Of a DNA stretch of 52,860 nucleotides, positions 18,473 to 27,726 are shown in pieces (the stretch's first letter is position 1; each line of letters starts with the position of its first letter). The DNA is from Gracilibacillus halophilus YIM-C55.5 (GTDB taxonomy: Bacteria > Bacillota > Bacilli > Bacillales > Amphibacillaceae). Both the position numbers and the translations under genes were made by a program. The notes under the pieces were generated by a model. The model searched no databases. It saw only the letters and a program-made list of their open reading frames with translations, and was not told the DNA's origin. The DNA lies in contig NZ_APML01000013.1 of assembly GCF_000359605.1 (NCBI RefSeq), positions 1-52,860 of the forward strand, read 5' to 3'.

Positions 18473-18543
18473 TTGCATTTTTATTTTACTTTATTATAAT
18501 TATAGACAAACGTTTGCATAAATATTTTTTGTAAGCGTTTAAT
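18473..18543 (+). promoter_or_regulatory. Beta-amylase promoter with LacI-family operators
   Basis: TTGCAT (18473-18478), a 16-nt spacer and TATAAT (18495-18500) form a good sigmaA promoter. ACAAACGTTTGCAT (18506-18519), a near-perfect palindrome, sits on the expected start site. GTAAGCGTTTAAT (18531-18543) is a second, weaker site. The same core occurs at the divergent transporter promoter, so one LacI-family repressor probably controls both. Confidence 0.65.
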
Positions 18544-18598
18544 ATTAGAGAGGAGGGTAGTGTTTCGTAATCAATCAACAATAAAAGGGAGGAATTTC

Positions 18599-20257
18599 AT
18601 GAAAAAAATCATTAATCGCATTGTGATCGGATTACTTATTATTGGCTTTGTTTCAAATTCTTTTTATCACATGTCTACATCTGCAGATATTAGCTCAGAT
18701 TATGAACCTTATGTCATGGCACCACTCACAAAAATTACAGACTGGTCTTCATTTACGAATCAATTAGAAACTTTGAAAGAAAATGGTGTTCATGCAATTA
18801 CTACGGACGTATGGTGGGGCGATGTTGAATCTGAAGCAAATAACCAATTTGATTGGTCTTATTATAAACAATACGCTGAAGTTGTTAAAGACGCTGGACT
18901 GAAATGGGTCCCTATTTTATCGACACACCAGTGCGGAGGTAATGTAGGTGATGACTGTAATATTCCACTGCCCGATTGGATATGGAACTTAGATTCACAT
19001 GATACATTAACTCAGAAATCTGAAACTGGATACATCAACAAAGAGACCTTATCTCCATGGGCAAACCAAATTATCGAAACACAATATCAAGAACTTTACC
19101 AATCATTTGCTCAGCATTTTTCCCAATATAAAGAAACAATCGACAAAATTTATATTAGTACTGGCCCAGCTGGTGAACTTCGCTACTCTTCATATGCTTC
19201 ATCAGATAATTGGAATTATCCCGAACGTGGCAAATTCCAAGCATACAGTGACATAGCGAAACAAGATTTTAGGGAATCCATGAAGCAAAAATACGACAAT
19301 TTATCTCAGTTGAACACTGCTTGGGAAACCAATCTAACTTCTTGGAATCAAGTTTCTCCACCAACAGACGGGAATCAATTTTTCACAAGTGGAGCAGCTT
19401 ATCAATCGACCTATGGTGATGACTTTCTTACCTGGTATCAACACGTATTAACCAATCATCTCTCTCTTGTAGCGGATATAGCTCATAGCAATTTTGACGA
19501 CGTTTTTCATGTACCAATTGGCGCTAAAATTGCTGGAATCCACTGGAAGATGAATGACCCTCAAATGCCTCATGCTGCGGAATATTCAGCAGGATACTAT
19601 AACTATAGTCAAATTCTAGATCAATTCAAAGCCAGTGATTTACAACTAACTTTTACTGCTTTAGAAATGGATAACAGTAACGCCGAGACAAGCCCATATT
19701 ATTCAGAACCCAAAACTCTTGTTACACAAATTGCATCATTAGCTGCAGATAAAAAAATCACGATTAATGGCGAAAACGCTTTGGCGATTTCCAGTAACGA
19801 TGCAAACTATAGCATATCTCGTTACCAGAATATTGCCCAACATTTATTTAACGAGGATTTCAAAGGATTCACATTGTTGCGATTACAAAATATCGTTCAT
19901 GAAAATGGTTCACCAACAAACGAGATGAATAGGTTTATTAACATATTGGGTGTCACACCCATTCAAGTTAATTTTATTGTAAAAAACGCTCCTACTTCTT
20001 ACGGTGACACCGTTCACCTAACCGGAAACCGTTGGGAAATGGGGAAATGGAATAGCCCAAATGGACAAAATATAAAATTGTCTTGGGATTCCTCAAATCA
20101 AGATTGGCGTGGTTCTGCTTACATTGCTGCGGATCGATATTATGAAATGAAAGCAATCATTGTAGGAGCTAACGGAGAAATAAAACAGTGGGAGCCTGGA
20201 GCTAATCATACATGGGCGAGTCCTCACCACTCAACCAACTATACAATTGAATGGTAA
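18599..20257 (+). CDS. Secreted beta-amylase (GH14) with CBM20 starch-binding domain
   Basis: This 552-residue enzyme releases maltose from the non-reducing ends of starch. A signal peptide (MKKIINRI, hydrophobic core, Ala-containing site near TSADIS) sends it outside the cell. The GH14 barrel spans about residues 35-440. TTDVWWGDVE is the conserved substrate loop, the general acid is E193 in TGPAGELRYSSY, and the general base is E356 in FTALEMDNS. The last ~95 residues form a CBM20 domain with the VHLTGNRWEMGKW pattern. GGGAGG lies 6 nt before the chosen ATG; an upstream extension of 13 codons lacks this support. The divergent sugar transporter is expected to take up the products. Confidence 0.95.
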   Translation: MKKIINRIVIGLLIIGFVSNSFYHMSTSADISSDYEPYVMAPLTKITDWSSFTNQLETLKENGVHAITTDVWWGDVESEANNQFDWSYYKQYAEVVKDAGLKWVPILSTHQCGGNVGDDCNIPLPDWIWNLDSHDTLTQKSETGYINKETLSPWANQIIETQYQELYQSFAQHFSQYKETIDKIYISTGPAGELRYSSYASSDNWNYPERGKFQAYSDIAKQDFRESMKQKYDNLSQLNTAWETNLTSWNQVSPPTDGNQFFTSGAAYQSTYGDDFLTWYQHVLTNHLSLVADIAHSNFDDVFHVPIGAKIAGIHWKMNDPQMPHAAEYSAGYYNYSQILDQFKASDLQLTFTALEMDNSNAETSPYYSEPKTLVTQIASLAADKKITINGENALAISSNDANYSISRYQNIAQHLFNEDFKGFTLLRLQNIVHENGSPTNEMNRFINILGVTPIQVNFIVKNAPTSYGDTVHLTGNRWEMGKWNSPNGQNIKLSWDSSNQDWRGSAYIAADRYYEMKAIIVGANGEIKQWEPGANHTWASPHHSTNYTIEW

Positions 20258-20269
20258 ATTAACAAATAG

Positions 20270-20327
20270 AAAGGGCCATCCCAACATGAAGTCATTTCGA
20301 TTGACTTCTTTTGGGTATAGCCCTTTT
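20270..20327. terminator. Bidirectional terminator between beta-amylase and xylB
   Basis: A long interrupted inverted repeat pairs AAGGGC with GCCCTT, ATCCCAA with TTGGGTA-type bases and TGAAGTCA with TGACTTC around a short loop. It is followed by TTTTCTT on the plus strand and by T-rich sequence on the minus strand. It serves converging genes. Confidence 0.7.
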
Positions 20328-20328
20328 C

Positions 20329-21831
20329 TTACTTCCGAAATTCCATTAATGACTGGTTTAACCCTTTTGTCTCAGAATAAACATGTTGATACAACGGAAA
20401 AAGTTTTTGATACTGTGTTACATGATTTGGTATCGGCTGATAGGTTTCTGCTGCTTCTAAGATCTTATCTGCTGCTTGTTTTAGCGAGTCATACCAACCC
20501 ACACCGTAACCCGCAAGCATGGCCGCTCCCATACCAGGTCCTTGTTCAGTTTTTAATTTCACGACATTTGCATTAAAGATATCTGCCTGCATTTGCAACC
20601 AATCAGGATTTTTGGCACCGCCTCCGATGGAATAAATCGTATCTATTTGTTTTCCGTTTTCCCGGAATATCGCAATTGATTCATGTAATGAAAAGGTAAT
20701 TCCTTCTAAGACGGCACGCGCAAAATCTTTCATCGTATGTGAATGATCCATACCTATAAAACTACCTCGAATGTCTGCATCAGCATGCGGTGTTCTTTCA
20801 CCAACTATATATGGTGTAAATAATAAGCCATTTGCTCCGACTGGAACGTCACCGATTCCATCAAGTAATTGATCAAAATCTTCATCTTGTGCAAATGTAT
20901 TTTTGAACCAAGATAAACTGTAACCAGCAGATAAAGTAACCCCCATCGCATAGTAAGCATTTGGCTCACCATGATTGAAGTAATGCACTTTCCCCTGATA
21001 ATCTTTATCACCCGTCGGTTCATAAGAAAGCACAACTCCCGAAGTACCAAAACTCGCAAACGTTTTTCCCTCTGATAAAATACCAGATCCGATCGCACCA
21101 CAGGCATTATCCGCACCACCTGCAAAAACATCTGTATGTTCTGACAAGCCTGTTCTCTCAGCGACATCTTTTGTTAATGTCCCTACGTGATCATGCGAAT
21201 TTACAAGGGGTGGGCAGAAAGATAAGTCCCATCCAAACGTATCACAAATCTCTTTGCTCCATTTTTTCGCATGAATATCAAGCATACTTGTTCCCGCTGC
21301 ATCCGAATATTCCATATGCAATTCATTCGTTAATCGAAATCGAAGATAATCCTTTGGTAGTACAAACGTTTTTGCCTTTCGAAATAGTTCTGGTTCATTT
21401 TCTTGAACCCAAATCATTTTAGGTAATGTGAACCCTTCAAGAACAGGATTTTTCGTGATCTGGATCATCTTTTCCTGTCCAACCATTTCATTAATCTTCT
21501 GACATTGTTCCGTTGTCCGTGTATCATTCCATAGGATCGCATTTCGTAATACGTGATTATTTTCATCAAGGAGTACGAGCCCATGCATCTGTCCCGAAAA
21601 ACTCATCCCTTCTATGTCTGATGGGTTCCCTGAAAATTTATCGACTAATTCCTTCAATCCCGCGATCGTTTGCTCTACCCAATCTTCAGGATTTTGCTCA
21701 GAATAACCGGTCTTCTCTTGATACAGTGGATACTCCTTCGAAACTTCTTCCACCACTTCCCCTGATGGATTGACTAACAACAGCTTTACCGCACTCGTGC
21801 CAAGGTCAACGCCAATTACATAACTCATCAT
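20329..21831 (-). CDS. xylB: Xylulokinase
   Basis: This kinase of 499-500 residues phosphorylates D-xylulose to xylulose 5-phosphate. It belongs to the FGGY family: IGVDLGTSAVKLLLV is the N-terminal phosphate motif, SGQMHGLVLLD and ILWNDTRT are typical of xylulokinases, and the second-domain motif GGGAKNPDWLQMQADIF lies near residue 400. GGAG lies 4 or 7 nt before two consecutive ATG codons; the second (21828) has the better spacing. It follows xylA by 38 bp and shares its promoter. Confidence 0.95.
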   Translation of the reverse strand: MMSYVIGVDLGTSAVKLLLVNPSGEVVEEVSKEYPLYQEKTGYSEQNPEDWVEQTIAGLKELVDKFSGNPSDIEGMSFSGQMHGLVLLDENNHVLRNAILWNDTRTTEQCQKINEMVGQEKMIQITKNPVLEGFTLPKMIWVQENEPELFRKAKTFVLPKDYLRFRLTNELHMEYSDAAGTSMLDIHAKKWSKEICDTFGWDLSFCPPLVNSHDHVGTLTKDVAERTGLSEHTDVFAGGADNACGAIGSGILSEGKTFASFGTSGVVLSYEPTGDKDYQGKVHYFNHGEPNAYYAMGVTLSAGYSLSWFKNTFAQDEDFDQLLDGIGDVPVGANGLLFTPYIVGERTPHADADIRGSFIGMDHSHTMKDFARAVLEGITFSLHESIAIFRENGKQIDTIYSIGGGAKNPDWLQMQADIFNANVVKLKTEQGPGMGAAMLAGYGVGWYDSLKQAADKILEAAETYQPIPNHVTQYQKLFPLYQHVYSETKGLNQSLMEFRK

Positions 21832-21869
21832 TTCACTCCAATCCTTAGCAATGTGACTAACCTTCCTGC

Positions 21870-23195
21870 TTATTGATCGCTATAGGCATTCAGTAAGTAT
21901 TGGTTAATCGTCGCTTTAATCGCTTCCTGACGGCCTGACTTGTTGCGAACATCTTTTATACGTAACGCATGTTCTTCTAATGATTTGAAGTCAGCTTTAC
22001 CTTCAACAATATCTTTACCGATACCTTCTTTAAAGCTTGCATATCGATCATCGATAATTTTTTCAAACACTTGATCTTCGATTAGTTGATGGGCCACTTT
22101 TAAGCCAACAGCAAAGTGGTCCATTCCTGCAATATGAGCATGAAATAAATCGTCTTGTTCAAATGAGCCACGACGTACTTTCGCATCAAAATTCAAGCCA
22201 CCTGGCTGTAGTCCACCATTTTTCAAAATTTCATACATCGCTAGTGTTGTTGAATAAATGTCTGCTGGGAATTCGTCGGTATCCCATCCGAGTAAAGGAT
22301 CACCTTGATTGGCATCAACCGATCCTAGCATGTTATTGATACGTGCATAGCGCAATTCATGTTCAAATGTATGCCCTGCCAATGTCGCATGATTTGCCTC
22401 AATATTAAATTTAAAGTGATCGGATAATCCATAGTTTAATAGAAATGCATGTGCCGATTGCGTATCAAAATCATATTGATGTGTCGTTGGCTCTTTTGGT
22501 TTTGGTTCAATTAAAAACTGTGCATCATGACCGATTTCTTTCGCATAATCAACTGCCATTTGGAAAAAGCGTCCAAGGTTATCTTGTTCAAGTTTCAAAT
22601 CTGTGTTTAATAACGTTTCATATCCTTCACGGCCACCCCAGAATACATAGTTTTCTCCTCCGAGCTCTTTACCGATTTCCAATTGTTTTTTCACTTTAGC
22701 TGCAGCATAACTAAATGCATCTGCATTACTAGAGGATGCTGCGCCATGCACAAAACGCGGGTTCGTAAAATTATTTGCTGTATTCCACAGCAGTTTCACA
22801 CCACTGTCATTCATATAGTCCTTCATCATCGTCACAATAGTGTCTAAATTTTGATTCGTCTCTCTAAGTGTATCTCCTTCTGGCGCAATATCCACGTCAT
22901 GAAAACAAAAATAGTTCGCACCGATTTTGTCAAAAAATTCAAAAGCTGCTTCAACTCGGGCTTTCGCTCGATCCATCCCATCATATTTATCCCAATTTCG
23001 GATCGCTGTACCTGCACCAAACGGATCGGATAAATCCTCTGTAAACGTATGCCAATAAGCAACCCCAAAGCGAAGAATGTCTTCCATCGTTTGTCCATTG
23101 ATTTTCTCATGTGGATTATAAAATTTAAAGGCAAATGGATTCGTTGACTTCGGCCCTTCATACTTTATCTTGTTAACGTTTTCAAACCATGTCAT
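21870..23195 (-). CDS. xylA: Xylose isomerase
   Basis: This 441-residue enzyme converts D-xylose to D-xylulose and is a type II xylose isomerase by length. Conserved sites are [12 protein letters not shown] with the catalytic His and Asp, [33 protein letters not shown] and [17 protein letters not shown], which hold the two divalent metals. The start is the ATG at 23195, 8 nt after GGAGG; the longer frame adds 17 residues with no ribosome site. It is first in xylAB, divergent from xylR. No xylose transporter is present in this window. Confidence 0.96.
   Translation of the reverse strand: MTWFENVNKIKYEGPKSTNPFAFKFYNPHEKINGQTMEDILRFGVAYWHTFTEDLSDPFGAGTAIRNWDKYDGMDRAKARVEAAFEFFDKIGANYFCFHDVDIAPEGDTLRETNQNLDTIVTMMKDYMNDSGVKLLWNTANNFTNPRFVHGAASSSNADAFSYAAAKVKKQLEIGKELGGENYVFWGGREGYETLLNTDLKLEQDNLGRFFQMAVDYAKEIGHDAQFLIEPKPKEPTTHQYDFDTQSAHAFLLNYGLSDHFKFNIEANHATLAGHTFEHELRYARINNMLGSVDANQGDPLLGWDTDEFPADIYSTTLAMYEILKNGGLQPGGLNFDAKVRRGSFEQDDLFHAHIAGMDHFAVGLKVAHQLIEDQVFEKIIDDRYASFKEGIGKDIVEGKADFKSLEEHALRIKDVRNKSGRQEAIKATINQYLLNAYSDQ
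23171..23184 (-). promoter_or_regulatory. cre box inside the xylA coding region
   Basis: The minus strand reads TGAAAACGTTAACA, matching every position of the cre consensus. It covers codons 4-9 of xylA. An intragenic cre near the start of xylA is also used for CcpA repression in Bacillus, so the position is functionally plausible. Confidence 0.75.
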
Positions 23196-23237
23196 GGTAT
23201 CTACCTCCATTTTAATTGAATGAATGATTCGATAACA

Positions 23238-23307
23238 GTATAGCAATTTTGGCTCAGTTTGTCTAGTCGATAAACAAAGTTGATAGAATTTCTTCGTATT
23301 CTATGAT
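23238..23307. promoter_or_regulatory. Divergent xylA/xylR promoters with XylR operator
   Basis: For xylA the minus strand has TAGACA (plus 23260-23265) and TATACT (plus 23238-23243), spacer 16. For xylR the plus strand has TTGATA (23280-23285) and TATGAT (23302-23307), spacer 16. Between them AGTTTGT and ACAAAGT (23256-23280) form an imperfect dyad with an 11-nt centre, like the known xyl operator. Binding here would cover both -35 boxes. Confidence 0.65.
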
Positions 23308-23373
23308 AAAATGATGAATATCTTAGTTAGTCATCCATTTGAATGGTTTGCTATATCATAGGAGTGTGTGATC

Positions 23374-24552
23374 ATGAGTCAAACATGGAATCAATATGTC
23401 GTGAAGAAAGAAAATAAACAATTAGTTTTAGAAACCATTATACATCATGCACCGATTTCTAGAGCTAGTATTGCTAAAGTAACCGGTTTAAATAAAGGTA
23501 CGGTTTCCTCTCTTGTAAATGAATTAATGGATGAACATTTAATTAATGAATCGGGCACTGGTGTATCGAGTGGTGGTAGACGACCTGTGATGTTACTTTT
23601 GCATGAAACAGCTGGTTTTACCATTTCCATTGATTTAGGTGTAAAGCATATACTCGGTGTCTTAACCGATTTAAGAGGCAATATACACGCAGAAGAAATA
23701 ATTGCCATTGATAACACTGCATTCGATTTTATCAGTCAACAACTCATGAATTGTATTGATCGGTTAAAACAACAAGCCCCCACATCTGAATACGGAATTG
23801 TCGGCATTGGTGTCGGTGTACCTGGCGTAGTAACGACAGATGGACATATTCTTTTGGCGCCGAATTTAGGTTGGAAGCGAGTCTCATTACAACAAAAATT
23901 ATATGACCATTACCAAGTACCCATTTTGATCGAAAATGAAGCAAATGCAGGTGCATACGGTGAAAAAGTGTTTGGCATTGGTCAAGCAACCAATCAATTA
24001 GTCTATATTAGTGCAAGCATCGGGATTGGTGTAGGTTTGCTATTAGATGGCCAGTTGTATAAAGGATTACGCGGATTCTCAGGTGAATTAGGCCATATGA
24101 CGATTGAAAAAGACGGAGCCGCTTGCCGTTGTGGCAATAATGGGTGTTGGGAACTGTACGCTTCTGAAAAAGCTTTATTAGAAAAGGCTGAACAAGCTAG
24201 TTTAGGTACAGTAACATTAACCGATCTTGTTGAAAAAGCAAATCAAGGGGAAGACATAGCCATAAGACTCTTCAAGGAATTAGGTGATTATCTCGGAGTT
24301 GGTGTGACAAATACGATTCATATTTTTAACCCCGAACAAGTCGTACTTGGAAATTCTCTTATTCAAGCTGCTGACTTTATTCTACCAGCTATGAAAAAAC
24401 GAATAGAAAAGAACACCATTGGCTTTAACAAAAATGATGTGAAATTGAATGTTGCACAGCTTGGTCAATATTCGACACTGTTAGGAATAGCTGCTTTTAC
24501 GATTGAGAAATTCTTTTCTACAAGTGTCAACAACATGAGCCCTACAGAATAA
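23374..24552 (+). CDS. xylR: Xylose-responsive ROK-family repressor
   Basis: This 392-residue repressor has an N-terminal winged helix (about 15-75), with RASIAKVTGLNKGTVSSLVNEL partly shown here as the recognition region. A ROK sugar-binding domain follows. The zinc-site CRCGNNGCWELY and the ROK signature around GELGHMTIEKDG are visible. The start is the ATG at 23374, 9 nt after GGAG; a GTG two codons earlier is too close. Its divergence from xylAB and the intervening dyad support XylR: it should release DNA when xylose is present. Confidence 0.93.
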   Translation: MSQTWNQYVVKKENKQLVLETIIHHAPISRASIAKVTGLNKGTVSSLVNELMDEHLINESGTGVSSGGRRPVMLLLHETAGFTISIDLGVKHILGVLTDLRGNIHAEEIIAIDNTAFDFISQQLMNCIDRLKQQAPTSEYGIVGIGVGVPGVVTTDGHILLAPNLGWKRVSLQQKLYDHYQVPILIENEANAGAYGEKVFGIGQATNQLVYISASIGIGVGLLLDGQLYKGLRGFSGELGHMTIEKDGAACRCGNNGCWELYASEKALLEKAEQASLGTVTLTDLVEKANQGEDIAIRLFKELGDYLGVGVTNTIHIFNPEQVVLGNSLIQAADFILPAMKKRIEKNTIGFNKNDVKLNVAQLGQYSTLLGIAAFTIEKFFSTSVNNMSPTE

Positions 24553-24726
24553 GTTCTTGGTTTAATTAAGAGAAATCCCATCATTATAAGAAAAGATTTT
24601 ACATAAGATGGATCGATTCTAAAACTGACCTAAAAAAGCAATGGCTGGGAACCCTTGCTAAAAGGAAGGCAAGATTCCTAGTCATTCGTTAACTGTAGAT
24701 TTCCAGGTAAAAGCATATATCACATT

Positions 24727-24819
24727 ATTTTTCATGCAAATAGCCTTTCCTCCTCCCACTGTTTGACTTATATATTCATTTTTAATGCAAACAGCTACTC
24801 CTATTTCCTCTGTTTGACT
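24727..24819. repeat. Two imperfect ~43-bp direct repeats in the xylR-sodF gap
   Basis: Copies at 24727-24768 and 24777-24819 share ATGCAAA, an internal AGC, a CT-rich stretch and CTGTTTGACT, offset by 51 bp. They lie in a 360-bp gap with no gene. A weak imperfect hairpin near 24640-24690 is the only other structure seen there. Confidence 0.65.
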
Positions 24820-24912
24820 CAAATAACAGCGTCATAGAAGATACTACGAATTCAATATCATTTTAAATCACCTCTCATGAAAATAGGCATATGCTATAAA
24901 CGAGGTGATTCA

Positions 24913-25790
24913 ATGAGTTCAGAATATCAAACGTACCTAGAAAATTTAATACGATGGGGCGAATCAGTAAAGCATCAGATACAGCAAACGAGTATTCCTG
25001 AGCAACAACAAAATGATTGGATAGCTCAAATCAATAAGTGGCAAGAGAAGATTTATCAACTGATGGATAGTAGCACAGGCAACCAGCGTAACTTGATTGA
25101 TTTACAGACAGAAGCGGAAGAACTATTGGATGACATGCAACGTGAATCCACTAGAAAGCCATCTTCTAACAGCGTTCCATATGGGAAGCACCGCCTGCCA
25201 CCGCTACCTTATGCTTATAACGCATTAGAACCATATATTAGTGAACAAATCATGCGTCTACACCATAAAAAACATCACCAATCATATGTAGACGGATTAA
25301 ACAAAGCTGAGACAGCATATACACTGGCCAAACGTTTGAGCAACCGTTGAAGCACTGGTTACGAGAACAAGCATTTCATGGTTCTGGCCATTATTTGCAT
25401 ACAATTTTTTGGTTTAATATGACACCAGATAGTCAAAAACGTCCATCTGGTGAAATTTTAAACCAAATTGAGACAGACTTTGGATCCTGGCAGTCATTCA
25501 AAACATTATTTACAGAAACAGCAAAATCCGTAGAAGGCGATGGTTGGGCCGTATTATTATGGTCACCGAGAAGTGGTAAGCTAGTGGTTCAATCATTCGA
25601 GAAACATCAACTTTTCCAATTAGCCGATACGATTCCGTTACTTGTGTTAGATGTGTGGGAACATGCCTACTATTTACAACATCAAAATGATCGGACAGCG
25701 TATATTAACAATTGGTGGAATGTAGTGAATTGGAAGAACGTGAATAATCGATTGAAACAAGCAAAAACCGTGAAATGGGATTTGTATTAA
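24913..25790 (+). pseudogene. sodF: SodF-like superoxide dismutase (Fe/Mn type), frameshifted
   Basis: Superoxide dismutase converts superoxide to oxygen and hydrogen peroxide. The reconstructed protein of about 290 residues has a helical N-terminal extension (about 1-90), as in Bacillus SodF, then the dismutase domain: [29 protein letters not shown] with two metal-site histidines, HGSGHYLHTIFW, and VLDVWEHAYYLQHQ with the last Asp and His ligands. One base is missing near 25330-25332 at an AAA run; restoring it joins the two frames through [12 protein letters not shown]. All key residues survive, so a sequencing error is likely. GAGGTGA lies before the ATG at 24913. Confidence 0.88.
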
Positions 25791-25794
25791 CATC

Positions 25795-25843
25795 GGATCT
25801 CTCATCACTTACGCCAACCGTTGTAAGTGGTGAGATCTTTTCT
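25795..25843. terminator. Bidirectional terminator after sodF
   Basis: GATCTCTCATCACTTAC and GTAAGTGGTGAGATC pair around a 10-nt loop, with TTTTCTC on the plus strand. It separates converging genes. Confidence 0.8.
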
Positions 25844-25860
25844 CATGAAGATACTGTTGA

Positions 25861-26335
25861 TTACGTATTTTCATATGAATAATCCCATAAAACTCTCCAT
25901 TTCCCTTTTTCCTCGACAACATAAACCGGTTGCTGGATTTGTAATTTTCCGTATTTGCTGTCATAAATGTAGGTAACATAAACTTTATAAGCTTCAGCGA
26001 ATGCTTCCATATCATGATTCATCTGCCAATTTTTATTTTTTTGTATCTCCCATTGATACCTCAAAAGTTGGAACGCCGAAGTGATCGAGAAAGACATGCG
26101 CACGGTCTTGCACATATGTACTTTTATCAAACTTATCTTGCATATAAGAATGAAACAGATCCCACGATTGAGCAAAATCTCCACTTTGCTCATACTGATA
26201 AAACTGTTCCACAACATTTCTTGCTTTCCTTTCAGAGGAGAAGAATTGAAATATAAAGAAGATCATCAAACTAACAATTATAACTCCTATGCCGATTTTC
26301 ACTAGCATTCTGTATTTTCTCCATTTATACTTCAT
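25861..26335 (-). pseudogene. Small membrane-anchored hypothetical protein, frameshifted
   Basis: Joined across a frameshift, this encodes a protein of about 158 residues that I do not recognise. It starts MKYKWRKYRM, has one membrane segment (about residues 11-31) and then a hydrophilic domain. That domain begins with NVVEQFYQYEQSGDFAQSWD and ends with PVYVVEEKGKWRVLWDYSYE, a layout like NTF2-type or other small alpha+beta domains exported on an N-terminal anchor. The break is at a run of seven T (26036-26042): removing one joins DTKN to KNWQMNHDM. A sequencing error is likely. Confidence 0.65.
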
Positions 26336-26475
26336 TCACCTCCCTCCTTCTTTTAAGTTGTTCATGAGGCTTACTCGCAAATATTGCATCCTTAAAAAAC
26401 AATCATTTTTACATGTCTATTCCTTTTTTGTTTTAAATATTATGAAGTTTTTTATAAAATAGTACGATATACCTA

Positions 26476-26517
26476 TTGCAAACGTTATCATAATATTATA
26501 TACTGTAAACGGTTACA
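26476..26517 (+). promoter_or_regulatory. Orphan sigmaA promoter with operator at the start site
   Basis: TTGCAA (26476-26481), a 17-nt spacer and TATACT (26499-26504) form a near-consensus promoter. TGTAAACGGTTACA (26504-26517), symmetric at its ends and one mismatch from the cre consensus, covers the predicted start site. No protein gene follows on this strand for 3 kb. Confidence 0.7.
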
Positions 26518-26645
26518 ACATTAGTTGTATTGTTTGTACATATGCTGTTCATGTCTCATGTAGGGACGTGAATACATGTACAGTATTTTGATTCAAAATA
26601 GATTGTCCCCCTTTGCATCCTTATCGAATAAGGATGCCTTTTTTT
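26511..26645 (+). ncRNA. Candidate catabolite-controlled small RNA
   Basis: A promoter with an operator at about +1 and a perfect terminator define a transcript of roughly 135 nt in a 438-bp intergenic region. It contains only very short reading frames; one from 26575 lacks a convincing ribosome site and runs through the terminator. I see no match to a known RNA family. The arrangement resembles catabolite-repressed small RNAs in Firmicutes, but function is unknown. Confidence 0.5.
26615..26645 (+). terminator. Perfect intrinsic terminator of the candidate small RNA
   Basis: GCATCCTTAT, loop CGA, ATAAGGATGC and then CTTTTTTT form an ideal plus-strand terminator, although no plus-strand gene ends nearby. 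Confidence 0.9.
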
Positions 26646-26773
26646 ATTATATTGGTTTTGTTGAATTTAATGTTTGATTCTTGTTGATTTGGATATTTTT
26701 AGAATCGTTCGAAGGAAAAGTTACGAGGATTGGAAATAGTTTTGGAATGTCATTAATGAACATGACAAGGCGT

Positions 26774-27568
26774 TTAAAGGGTTAGTGAACTGATAATGGA
26801 TGACGTCACTTCATTTTTTTTCAACTTAAAAACTATGAAGTCAGCACATCTAAAGTCTTCTTCAAATGAAGGATATTTTTTTAGCATCTCAGTTGATGGC
26901 TTCGGTTCTATAATACCTTCTAATACAAAACCAGTTTTGATTAATGTGTTTATATAACTTGTTAATGTTCTATGGAAGAATAACATTTTTTCTTTATCAC
27001 CTAAACCTTGTTCATACGCCCCTTCATAAAAATATTTATCTACATTCCAGTGCAACTTTTCACCACTCTCTGTTTTTTCCCAACCACATTCTGGAGTAAC
27101 AAAACAAGGATGCAATATCGAAAATATAAAAGTGCCTTCATTTACTAATAACCGATACATTTCTTGAAATGCTTTTTCATAATTAGCAAGGTCTTGAATA
27201 ACCATATTTGACACTATTAAATCAAAACTTTTATCTTCTAAATTAATCAAGTCCTCACAATTACCTTGTCTAAAATCAATTAATAAATCTTTTGGAGTTC
27301 TTCCTAAAGCAATTTCTATCATTCTTGGCGAATAATCCACTGCTGTCACAGTAGCACCAGACTTGGATAAAATTCTACTTAAATATCCTTCACCACAACC
27401 TGCATCTAAAACTTTTTTATTGTTCACATTTCCCATAAGTGAAAATAAAGTAGGATTTAAAAAGACTTCTTTATGGAGGTCTCCTTGTTCAGTATGATTT
27501 TGTGAATATTTATCTGCAAACGCATCCCATCTCTTAACTGCTTCTTCAGTACCTACATTTTGTTTCAT
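26774..27568 (-). CDS. Class I SAM-dependent methyltransferase
   Basis: This 264-residue protein has the SAM-binding motif VLDAGCGEGYLSRILSKSG near residues 53-71, then VDYSPRMIEIA and the FDLIVSNMVIQDL motif of UbiE/Methyltransf_11-type enzymes. The acceptor is unknown; the family methylates small molecules. The start is the ATG at 27568, 9 nt after GGGGG; an ATG 12 codons upstream has no good site. The same frame stays open back to 27733 without a start codon. The gene is single and about 160 bp after the SMP-30 gene. Confidence 0.82.
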   Translation of the reverse strand: MKQNVGTEEAVKRWDAFADKYSQNHTEQGDLHKEVFLNPTLFSLMGNVNNKKVLDAGCGEGYLSRILSKSGATVTAVDYSPRMIEIALGRTPKDLLIDFRQGNCEDLINLEDKSFDLIVSNMVIQDLANYEKAFQEMYRLLVNEGTFIFSILHPCFVTPECGWEKTESGEKLHWNVDKYFYEGAYEQGLGDKEKMLFFHRTLTSYINTLIKTGFVLEGIIEPKPSTEMLKKYPSFEEDFRCADFIVFKLKKNEVTSSIISSLTL

Positions 27569-27726
27569 TTTTAAATACCCCCAAACCATTTTCTTAAATT
27601 CCATACTTTTATTTCTATAACCTTCTAAAAGTATCCTGCTCCAATAGTTTATACGAGTACCTTTACCTTTCTTGAAGTAAAGCCACCCTTTAGCTGAATA
27701 AGCTTTGCCACCTATTTGACTTATTT

